Below, one piece after another: positions 46,576 to 57,729 of a stretch of 60,000 nt of DNA; position 1 is the stretch's first letter; each line of letters starts with the position of its first letter. Origin of the DNA: Liolophura sinensis (taxonomy: Eukaryota; Mollusca; Polyplacophora; Chitonida; Chitonidae); the NCBI RefSeq assembly GCF_032854445.1, contig NC_088302.1, forward strand, positions 34,443,979 to 34,503,978, given 5' to 3'. The notes below the pieces were generated by a model that was given only the letters and a program-made list of their open reading frames with translations, was not told where the DNA came from and ran no database searches. The translations under genes and the position numbers were made by a program.

Positions 46576-48229
46576 GTATTGTATTGCCGATTAATTATAA
46601 AGCTGAAGTACTCTAAAAAAAATTGTTTCCCCAACGGCAGAAATGCTTATTAGTCTGAAAGTTATATTGACATACAAGACTAACACCATTTGGATATGTG
46701 AATTTTGTGGAATTCAATATCCAGTTTTGTGACCTTAATGTACCTAAGCAGCATGTCCTGAACCACACAGATACTTGCAAACACTAATCCGGCCATAAGT
46801 TAAGCTTAAAGTGTGATGGAATGCAATTTGCTGATGTGTCCACACATCGACATCATTTGTAGCACGAAAAATATGTACATTTTGTAGATTTGTTTGTCTT
46901 TGAGTACCTAGTGTGAATGAGCTGTGTGTTCAAACTATGTGTCTGTGTCCAGTGTTTATTTGTGCATTCTCCACAGTCACATCTCCCAGGTGACATTAAT
47001 TCGCTTCCAATATTGACACCAGGTCTAGGTGGTACAGTTATGGTATTTCAAAACACCCCCCATACAGAACACAAACTCCCGACCATTAAACATTCATTTA
47101 CACCATATGACGTGTACATCAGAGTTTTAAGAGCATCGGTACGTTCAAACATTCCCAGATGCGTAGTCAACTTCATATTACCAGCTTATTATTGGCATAG
47201 CAGTAAAGGTGCATGTATGGGCTTGATTGCATGGTCTGATGCGAATTATCAGGTTAAGTATGAATTGAGCTTTGCGTGTGACAGTTTTAACATTTTCAGC
47301 TGAGATAATATTTTAACTGTATATAATTCGCTCTGCCTGTCTGTCGGTCGAATTTTTGACTCCTTGTCTTTTGACATTGGCGGGTGAGACAAATTTTTCA
47401 AGAACCATATTTCAACATGGATCGATGAGTCAAATTTTTTGAAATCCTATATTTCAATATACTTCAGTGTTTTAAGTAGGGCCTGAGTACAAAACATCAT
47501 CGACATTTTGCGGGTAAATTTCTAGTATTGCAAATTAACCCATATTTTTAATGTGACTCTGCTCTGCAAAGTATATGACTAACCAGCTCTGTCTGTCGGT
47601 TGGTCGGTCGGTCGGTCGGTCGATGGTTCATATCTTGGGCCGTCTCCTTTCCTCCACGTGAAGGAATTCCCATGAAGCTTTACGTCACGTGCTCCACAGT
47701 TTGAATTTGATTGTTCAGATGGTACGTCACTCGTTGGAATGCTCGTCAGTACCTTGGGGTATTTTAATGCCAATGAATTGCACCAGGCACTCCGGTCACC
47801 ACAAAGTCGATACGACATACCGCAAAACGTCGATACGACATACTACAAAAAGCCGATTCGAAATACAGCAAAATGTCGACGTCGCCTTGCACTCAGGTCT
47901 ATGGTTAAGTGAATAGTACATTTTCAAAAAAACTTGACCGACCGGCAGACCAACGACCAATCCACAGGGCAACATCTGCTGGTCGCAACTGGAAATATTT
48001 ATAGACATTTAATTACCAAACAGGAATAACAACAGAATGCCTAGTTTGTGCATTCCCTCTCCACTTCTGTAACGTTCGTATGTAAAAACATCGAGCAGCT
48101 AAATTTTTCTACTTTAGTTCTTTTCCAGCTATAAAAATATTATTTGAGCAGATTTACGTGTAATATCCTCCGTAGAATTGTTGGAATCAATAATCTCGAG
48201 AGTGGAGTAATGTCCGTGTTTGTTTTCAG
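46576..48229. other. Spacer; no gene seen
   Basis: Holds a (GGTC)n run at about 47600-47622 and a 24-bp tandem repeat at about 47805-47880 (cgatacgacatac..caaaa, three copies). The 128-codon frame at 46917-47303 has no recognisable domain. Confidence 0.5.
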
Positions 48230-48250
48230 TAATGGCTGGTGGTGAATATG

Positions 48251-49070
48251 GTATGAGGAATCATCAGTGAAAGTCTAGAACGATTTGACTGGATCTTTGC
48301 CAGATTCCGTAATTCAATACAATTCCCTTCACAGACAAGCCTGCCAGGCATTAGGGGCGTCGAATTATGCGACAAACCGCGGCCAGGTCCCAAGGGAAAT
48401 TACAGAAATGCACTCTGATTCCTTTACACAAAATGTTACCTGTTTGATTATTTGCATTTAAAACAGAAACGGTTTATGGATAAATGCAAAATTTTTTTTC
48501 AGCATTTCATAACTTTCATGTTATACCTGTAGATATAGAATGATAAAATAATCTCTCTCCCAAAACCCACTCCACACCAAGAAAAAAACATAAACTTAGG
48601 GATGAAAAATTCTCTTTTTTTTCACCTTCTAAAAGAATTTTTGTTTTTCATCTTTACTATGACAATGGTAAGTGAAAAATCCTTATTTTCCTAACCTGCC
48701 TTGGAAAAGTTTTTTTTTTTTGTAATTGTAATTATTTATTGAATTGTTCTTTTTTGGATTCCAAACAAATGTTTTTCGCATGTCCCTACCATAGTTCCAT
48801 ACTCTGCCAATGGTTTGTTATATGTTCGTGTTTAACAGTAATGACCCTAATTTTTTATTCAAGCTTCATCAATATTTTCATATCTATTTCATGATAGCTG
48901 TTCCCTTGAATAACATTCATCGGTACGGATTTGCCTATGCCAGAAAAAAAATCAGTTTTTACTGAAGAATTGTATTTTATGCATGTTTCTGCAAAACATG
49001 CGGTTTGTGACATGTTATTTCTACACCCATGGTGCGTACCATGGGTGGCAATGACATTACTTTCGTTAAT
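48251..49070. other. AT-rich spacer; no gene seen
   Basis: Homopolymer-rich (several runs of T or A of 8-11). A possible micro-exon lies just left of it at 48230-48250. Confidence 0.5.
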
Positions 49071-49303
49071 TTGATTTATTTATTTATTTGATTGGTGTTT
49101 TCCGCCGTGCTCACGGAGGAAACCGGGCAGAGCCCGGGGGAAACCCACGACCATCCGCAGGTTGCTGGCAGACCTGCCCACATACGGCCGGAGAGAAAGG
49201 CAGGATGAGTTGGACTTAAACTCACAGCGACCGCGTTGATGAGAGGCGCCTGGGTCATTACGCCGCGCTAGCGCACTAGCCAACTGAGCCATGGAGGCCC
49301 CCC
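49071..49303 (-). mobile_element. SINE family 1, near full length
   Basis: Tail ttgatttatttatttatttg on the left. The head on the right reads gccaactgagccatggaggc. About 30 bp of the body are missing after tccgccgtgctc. Confidence 0.88.
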
Positions 49304-49305
49304 CC

Positions 49306-52300
49306 TATTTTCACTGAAATCAAATCGTCGCCAGTCCTTACTAAAGTGGTTATACCCACATAGAAATGTTTTAAAGATCGGAGAAAGATTGAATTTCCAC
49401 GTATGATGTTAAATTAGGTATCTTAGTGGCATTTGAATAAATGGAAATTCATAGAAGAATTGTTTTTCTACGGTTTTGAGAATCTGTGAACCAGTAGAGT
49501 TTTGCGCTGTAATATAGGCTATACCTATATATGCATTTATGTTTGTTTGCTTGAAGATAAAACGTTAGATTTCTAAAGTATTCCACCTGTATTAACATTT
49601 CCTTATAGCGGGTGGGTCTCAATCATTGTCGCAACCTCGATCGGTTGATTTCTACGCTTATGTGGTGAGTTTCAAATTATACAGTAGTATGTGCACTAAT
49701 GCTGCGAAGTTTACAGTTTTAATTCTGGTCCTCATATCGGTTGAAAGCGGATCTCACCCTTACGGCCCGGACGTTCTTTCCTGTGTATAATAGTGGTTTG
49801 TTGTTCAGCGTGGTTGTCATGTTTTAGCAAGGACAACAGTTTGCTTCAGAAAGGTTTCAACTCAGCCAGTCTGTGGTCGTTCAAAGCAAATACTGGGAAT
49901 AATACTGCAGTCTCATTCAGTGAAATCCACTCATTCATGTACGGCGATAAAAGACATGCTTCTTGGTGATTGGATGGATTTAGACTAATACCGATAGGTT
50001 TATCAAATGTTGTATTTTTCCTTGGCGTGGCACTTATCAGTTAAAGTTCTTTGTCACATATGTAACTATGCATGCGCTAAATTCAATATAGCTACAATAA
50101 AGATACATGCATCGCCAAAATATCTGTCCCTCCCAGTTAATACTGTACTCCGGCATGATGGTGGAATGGATGTCTAATATATATAGGGAACCTAAAATTC
50201 AAATACAAAATTCGTATAGGGCTTATACATCCTTCTGGAATTCAGAGTTGACAACTGTTGACATCTCGTCCCGCAAATCGCCCGTCGAGACCCACTGAAC
50301 GAGGACGGCACCATTCGCGCGCGATTGTCACCGTCATCGTGTTGAGGGTCGAGATACGCTAAGCGCGGAACGAGATGTCTTCATCTAGCCGTCATAATTA
50401 ATAGTTACAGCGTAATGCACTCGAATGCAAGGAGCCTGCGTTCGTTCTGGAGACAGATTATGATTATGCACTAAAACTTATTGCTTTTTTCTCCCACAAT
50501 TAATATTCACCGTGACACGAATCGGTTTCCCTATTACTGTTGGCCATTTAATCCTTACCTGCGTGTCGCTCATAATAGATAATAGATCCAGCACTGGTCG
50601 GTACGATACAATCATACAATGGGCGTGGGGGTTATGTCGGGCATCTTTAGCATGGCGTTCCAGTGAGGCAGCACTCTACACACATGTGTGTCCATGTACA
50701 TTGTGACTGTAACATTCAAGACACCGTAGATGGAAAACCGAGTGCCAAGTTAAAAAGTCACATAAAAGTCACGTGAAACCCCTACATAATACAAACAAAA
50801 TAAACATGTTTGTGCCGAAATCAGAGATCGGTTACCTGGTTCTTAATTGTGTTTAATTTTTATATACAATGTTTGTATATTTCGATTATGTTATCCGTGC
50901 TAATCATTAATATTTCACCGAGCCCTGTCGTATTTATCGTTTGAGGGAACGAGGCATATGCAAAAAGGGGACAGCCTCCTCTTCTCCCTCCTCCACTCCC
51001 ACTCACCCACCCCCACCCCCGCCCTCCACAAACACATTTACACTCCTTAAATAAGAAACTATAGCCTTGTCAATAAGAACAGTAAAAACTGGTTTCGAGC
51101 ACAGCTCCTAGTGGGAAAGGCATACATCACATGTACATATAGTCTAAACCCGAAACATTTTGCTTGCTTAAGTTAGCCCCCTCGTGATATCCAATGGCCT
51201 TTTTTCTTGGGAACTCATCGGTAAAATAAAGGAGATTTTGGTTTTTAAGTATGTAAACATTTTTGAGTGAGATGGCGCTGGAGTACAGAGGTGTACTGAA
51301 TTTCACTGCTGAGATAACGAGCTAGTGTAGACAATACATTTAGCTAGCTAGCAACCTCCCACACCGGCCTGCGTTGTATTATCTACGTTGGGGCATCTTC
51401 GGTGTACTATATGTGTCACTCGACGGGCACCTTCTGTATACTATATGTGTCACTTGGCGGTAAAGTATTTACACTACACACAAATACTGTCAATACTGTC
51501 AACTTTCAATTCAATATGTTGTTGAAATTTTTCAAAGCTTCCGACTGAAACTACTGAAATGGATGGACTGCCACGGTCGATTTAAGAAAAAAACATTTTC
51601 AAACACCGAAAAAAACATCCCAGATGGCGTCTTCAGTCTGCGATATAAATATACATTGTCGGCCTTTTGTGAATGGAGAGGCGTGTGTGCTAACATATTT
51701 ACATATGTACAAGGAAATTAAAATAAAAATATGGCCATTCCAGTATAAGTTACATGTACTTTCCTCTTTCCCTGGTACATGTGTAGACCCTCAGTACGTG
51801 AAGCTTTGACAGTGGCTTTTAAAAAAAGCGAGAGGGAAGTTCTTTTCCGTGGAAAGAACATCCCATTAACTACAGAAAGAGAAGGAATTTTAATTTTGGG
51901 TAAACATGTTATTCAAGGTTCAGCTATGTCGCGTAAGATGCTGGTGGGTGACGTCACAATACGGCAAACCAATCAAGTTCGTTTGTAGTTCTATGACTGA
52001 CAATTCTGTTAATGGACTGTTGCCAGAGGCATTACCTATACATCATAGTAAACAGGTGTGCCTTTGCGTAGGCTTCTGTGTCAGTTTGACGAGGTTATAA
52101 GCTTTCAAACATTTTCTATTGTGACTATCACAATTCCACCTCTATGATCAAAGAACAAAAATTTTAATTTTAAATCTTTTAAATAATAAAAATAGCTTTA
52201 CAAGAAATACTTACTGAACTCGGAATTGGACATGTGGGTTTTGTCAAAATGAATGTCTTAAATGGTTAAGCAGGAGTTTTATATCACAGGATAACGTAAC

Positions 52301-52410
52301 AGGTGGCTATGAAGTACACTTCGCCACATGGTAAAAATATTCCGCTTATATTAATTATTGATCTGTATTTGTTCAAATGAATACAACAACTATACATCCA
52401 CAATAGCGTC
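49306..52410. other. Spacer; no gene seen
   Basis: Contains a C-rich pyrimidine tract at about 50980-51035 and a 37-bp duplication near 51390-51455 (gtgtactatatgtgtcact). No protein-like frame, apart from a possible exon at 49609-49664. Confidence 0.45.
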
Positions 52411-52650
52411 AAAAAGTAAAATTTAACTTTTTACACAAAATTTATTGTGTAAGTGATGCTAGAATGTACTCTATTATTATAACACAGTGTTGTGTCACAT
52501 TCAACATAAAATCTTATTAGTCTTGTAGAATTGTTATGTTGAATTAATGGAATATGTGTGCTTATTTACCAAAATAATCTGCTGCAATAACAGACAACAG
52601 ACATCATATAAAAGACTCTGCTAAATTTAACAGATTTAACAGATTTTTAC
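52411..52650. mobile_element. MITE family M1, copy 3
   Basis: Inner arms gtgatgctagaatgtactct and gctgcaataacagacaacag match copies 1 and 2. The outer ends are more worn. Confidence 0.7.
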
Positions 52651-54070
52651 AGAGTAAATATCACTTATATACACTGTTAAATCCGTATGAATCAAATTTG
52701 ACGATATTCTTATGAACATAATGAGGCTTTTTTTCTGTTTGCTGCGATATACTGTCCATATACTCCTGAAATATATATGTATATATGTCCTACATATATA
52801 CAAATAGCCTTATTCAGTTTCAATTATATATGTAGGTCTGTTGGTGTGTTGAACGGCGGCACTGTTCACGTGTCATCACAATAAACTGTTAGTTCGTCCC
52901 ATTATGCTTGTCCCCTGGTGGGATAATGGGCTGTCAGGCCTCTTGTCTGTCTAGTTCAGGGGGTCGCTGACTGACGCTATGCGCTGACATACTCCAGATA
53001 TATTCTCTCTTAGTCGCCAACCTGGTGAACTTTAGATCCCATTAAACTTCTGTACTCTCAGGGATAGGATGTCCCCGGGGGGAAAGAGGGACAAAGATGA
53101 CCTAAAAGATGAGCAAATTTTCAACAAATTAAATTATATATGAAAGTGAGCTCAACATTTGTAATTGCGAGAAATTAAGACCGGTTAAATATCATATCTA
53201 ATTTGGGCAACTACACGTGCTGGGACGAGTGAATGACATCCATGTTTCGGAGTCAGACTTCAGTTTTAATTGTATAACGGTATATACCCGCGTGCATGGC
53301 TTCTTACTGCGACTTGCTTGCTGATATCGCTTAAAGTATCAAGACCGGCGCTGATGTTTAAAGTAAAACCAGATGTTAGAATGTACATGTTTACCATCGC
53401 CTCGTGGTAAAGGCGTTTATTAGGCAAACCACAGCATCTGGGTCCATTTTCTAGACTTAGTCAAGAAAGGTGCGGCTTAAATCCAACAACCAGAAAATAT
53501 TGATACATTTTACCTTTTAAAGACTTGCTTATAGTCTCTAAACATTCCGAGAATGTCTGTGGCTAATTATTAGGACACGACTCTTGTCTCCGAAATAAAT
53601 CTCCGCCCTTTCACAGAAAACGATCAGGAAATGGAGTATTTAAAGAATTCCAGAACTCATTGTCAAAGAGCATAAAATTGACCAAGCCCATGTCAAAGCT
53701 GCTTTGTGCGTATAAATATAGCGTGATATAGATCTATATTCACATCAAGTGCAATGCCGGATCGTGAATTTGGAAAAGGATACCTAAATACTTGAAATCT
53801 TTGGCTACGCTCTAGCTCTAGCGTTAAGCAACAATGAAATAACAAAGCAAACTAAACTGAACTGACTTTATAAAATAAACAGTCTCTTAATTGATCTTTA
53901 GTTCTTCTTGGTTCCAGACAAAAATGTGTTCATTCCAAGGTGTAGAGGATCATTAAACACAAAGAGTGCCTTGACAGTTGCTTAAATGATTACGTGAAAC
54001 TGGAAATTTCTACGTTATATGTGGGGATTAACTAAAGTGGGCCTATACATGTATATTTATGGTTTTCACA
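52651..54070. other. Spacer; no gene seen
   Basis: AT-rich sequence without long open frames. Confidence 0.5.
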
Positions 54071-54288
54071 GGTGGCTACGGTGCCTGGCAATGCGGTCGT
54101 TTAAGTCCAGCTCATGGTAACTTCCTCTCTGGCCTTACTTGAGATGGTCTGACAGCAACCTGCGGATGGCCGTGGGTTTTCCCGGGGCTCTGTTCGATTT
54201 CATTTCACCATAATACTGGCCGACGTCGTATAAGTGAAATATTCTTGAGTACGACATAAAACACAATTCAAATAAATAAAGAAATACG
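54071..54288 (+). mobile_element. SINE family 1, plus orientation, head worn
   Basis: Contains ggtggctacggtgcctggca, taagtccagctcatgg, gcaacctgcggatggccgtg, aagtgaaatattcttgagta and the caaataaataaag tail. Confidence 0.82.
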
Positions 54289-57200
54289 GTGAGTGGCCTT
54301 TATGTCTTTTGTTGTATTTTAAAATAAATAGGTGAGTTTTTACTTGTCTTCACCAAAATGTTGTCTATGATGGTTTGATATGTTTGTGTTTAACAAGTAA
54401 GAGTTTTGAACCACTTTTTAATACACCTCATTTATAAAAGTACAGATGTAAAAAGCACCCGCACCAAAGTGCGTTATTATCTCTTATCTCATTATCACCC
54501 CTTCCATTCAGAAACTATCCAAAGCATCCATCATCCATTTATGCTGGAGGCTAGTGTACAGGACCCAGTTCTTTGAAAGTGCGTCCGCTAATGCTGGTTT
54601 TCAAGTCATACTTTATATTTAAAAATCCAGGCAAACTCGGCAGTCAACGCAGTTCTCCAAAGTGAAAGTATCACAGCAGCAGTTTTAGTTCATATTTAAT
54701 ATGCTGGTACACAATTTTTAAGGCTAAGTACACAACTGAAGATTTGGCTTAAAGTTAAATCTGGTATTAAGTCTTAAATCAGTTTTGAACAACCGGGCCA
54801 GCTGTGTATTATGTCCTATTGTACAGAGACTTCAATTCACTGTGTACACATATCTTCATTACACACGAATGAAGTGTGTAATGTTATTCTGTAATTATGT
54901 AATTTCCAGTGATAACAGAGTTAATTTAACCATAAACAAGATATATTATTTAATAGAATTAACCACGTCATATAATTCAAACGTGTGTCTTTAGTAATCT
55001 AACAGAGTTAATCAAACTGTAAACCAAACATGTTATTCAATGGTAATTAACCATGGTACTGTATAATTAGTTCAGTATAAATCTAGAATGTGTGATTAGC
55101 TAGCTTACATATAGTTGATTTAACTGTAAAGGTGACATGTCTTTTAATCCGAATCAACCACGGCACTTTGGAAAGTAAACTTTTAGCTCAAACATGTTCT
55201 GACAAAGTTCTCACTTACTGATACAACTGACAATTCCAAAAGTGCTAACCTCGGACCATTTTCAAATCTTGTTCCTCAATCACTTGATATTCTTTCAGTG
55301 GGAGCACCCCCGCATGCTTGACAGCGTGCACCATCGCCAGAATATCAGTTGGAGCGTGTAGGGGGTATATCGTAGTAATCCGGGCACGTGGGGCGCTAGA
55401 ATAATGATGTAGAGAACCGTAGGTGGACAAGTTATTTTTGGACTGATCAGAGATAAATTAAGACTGTGACATGTCATTTTAACTATCGCCATCGATATAT
55501 ATCTTTATATATCTTTCTTAAGCAAAAGATAAACAATATAACACAGCTGCGATTGGTCAAGAACACAAACACACATTTTTGACAGTAAATTAACGACATA
55601 TTGTTGCTTTAAATATATAAGCCACCACCGGCATATCCTTCTCTCGTCCGTCCTTTTTCATTTCTAAAATTAATTTACTGTTGTAAAAGCCAACAAAACG
55701 TGCATGTCGTCAGTTACATTTATATTACACAAGATGTCCGTTACTGAACGGAAGACGGTTTTCGAAGCGGTTAGTCCTGTCCCCGAATTAAATGTTTACC
55801 ACATAACATTAAGACACAAATCCTTCTACAAATATCTAAACCTATTATTATACAATATTTATTTGCATAATAGGACAGCACGCGGGCTATTGTCGGCTTG
55901 CAATAGGATAGGGACATACGCAGGCTTGCCCCCTAACTTGCGTAAGCAGTGCGTGTATGTGTAAATCGCCAGAACTAAGCTAGTTCCGAATCGTAATGGT
56001 CGACAGGAAGTGGGCACAAATGCCACCTGTCGCACGCGACAAACCGGATGCCAAAATTACCTATGGAATCTGTGGTTGGTAGAAATATTCAGAGAATGTG
56101 TTTTGCATACTGATATATACATAGATTTTTTCCCCTCTTTTTTAACATTGACGTTTACATGAACAGTTTGTGAAAAGAAATTATCAGTGGTTTGGAAAAA
56201 AACCTTGTAGCTTATTTTTATTGATGTAAATTTATCTGATGGAAGATTCAAACCTACATATTACAAAGTTAAACAAAGCTGATAACGGTTTTTCTTCTTG
56301 GTAACTCGTATGTTTCGTAAGTCGAACAAGGGAGAAAAGTCGGGAAAAGTTGTTTATTGTAGATCATGATTAAATTTTATAAATCACAAGAATGAAGATA
56401 TTAACACTAGACCTACATACTGTAAGGACGTAAGGACCAGTAAATGTGGTGTACAGTCATTCTTGATGGTAAAAGCTAGTAAGATCAAAATTAAGTACAG
56501 CCTAAAGCGTGAAAGTAGGTCAATGCGGAAAGATTTGATCGTAGGATGGAGGGGAGGGGTGTTTATTTAGCATATGCATTTTATAGAATCGTATACTCTT
56601 GAAAGTACGGATCTCCCAAATATTTCTGTTTAACCATGTATAGCCTTTGGTTTATTCTGGCGTATTTTCTCTATGAAGCTTCCGGACGACATTTCCGAAC
56701 GTTTCACGGGTTGGATTTCCTGTATCCCACGTGCGTAAGTCCGATTCACAAGTGGAACTGTATACATTTATAGAGCCACTTCTCGGCCTCATTCGCGTGA
56801 AAATAGCAAATATGCCCGGTTTCCAACACCGACTATTTCCTTTTCAAAAAAAAAAAAAAAATAGAAACATAATCTACACGATCAATAGAATAGAACAGTT
56901 GTTTTAGTCCTACTTCACAACGTATTAACAAGTCAATTCTGTGACAAATTAAATACATGAATATAAATCATGTCTTAATGCACAAAAATCTTCCCCTTGA
57001 CATAGATGCATCACAGCACAGTTGTTATGCCATACGAGTTTTGCCTGGATATGGGCATAAGTAGACGTACGAATATAATTAAAAATAAGGCACGTTTTTA
57101 TGAATCTGTATTAAAAGTTTATTTCCTGTCCAGTTAAAATTCCATAAACATATGACACATAAATCAAAGACGTTTACACACATTACTACAAAACATACCC

Positions 57201-57589
57201 TACATTTGGATATTTTACGAGTTCCGAAACTTCTCATGTTTAAACATGTATTTCAGCAGTACACAGCCCACTATTAAGACTCGGGCCAAGCCGAGTTCCG
57301 TCGGAAGCTACACCACGCAATCCAATGGCACCTCTGACCTGCACGCGCACGAGATACCACGTGGTTTCCTTATATGGAGTAGCTGTTACAAAATTCACAC
57401 GGTCGTGTCCTGGTTGTAACGGCTTGCTTCATTATATGGGAAACTATGTGGGGCGCAGCCGGCCGAACCAACCCACCTACTTGTGACATATTTGTGGGAA
57501 GCGGCAATCGTTTAAAAACGGCTCGCGGGCTAGTCTCGCCATTCAGTCGACTGAGCTGACCCAGAGCACGACCTACGATACCAGACCAC
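54289..57589. other. Spacer upstream of gene E; no gene seen
   Basis: Includes a MITE M2 fragment at about 54735-54800 and a region at 54900-55150 with several worn taacagagttaat-type repeats. Short frames have no recognisable domain. Confidence 0.5.
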
Positions 57590-57597
57590 TATATATA
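57590..57597 (+). promoter_or_regulatory. TATA box of gene E
   Basis: TATATATA about 135 bp upstream of the gene E start codon, a spacing close to that of gene D. Confidence 0.45.
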
Positions 57598-57729
57598 CCA
57601 ATCACAGTCCGGTTAATACAGTTACCACTGGAAGACAATCGTGTTAATCAACGAGTGTTGTACGGAGCATAGAGCAATACATAGTATCCTCGTGCTGAGA
57701 GATCTGATTTTTTTATCGTTTTTTACGGA

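Noticed and set aside
46917-47303. 128-codon open frame on the plus strand
   Set aside because: No recognisable domain, no splice-site or promoter context, and a composition like its surroundings.
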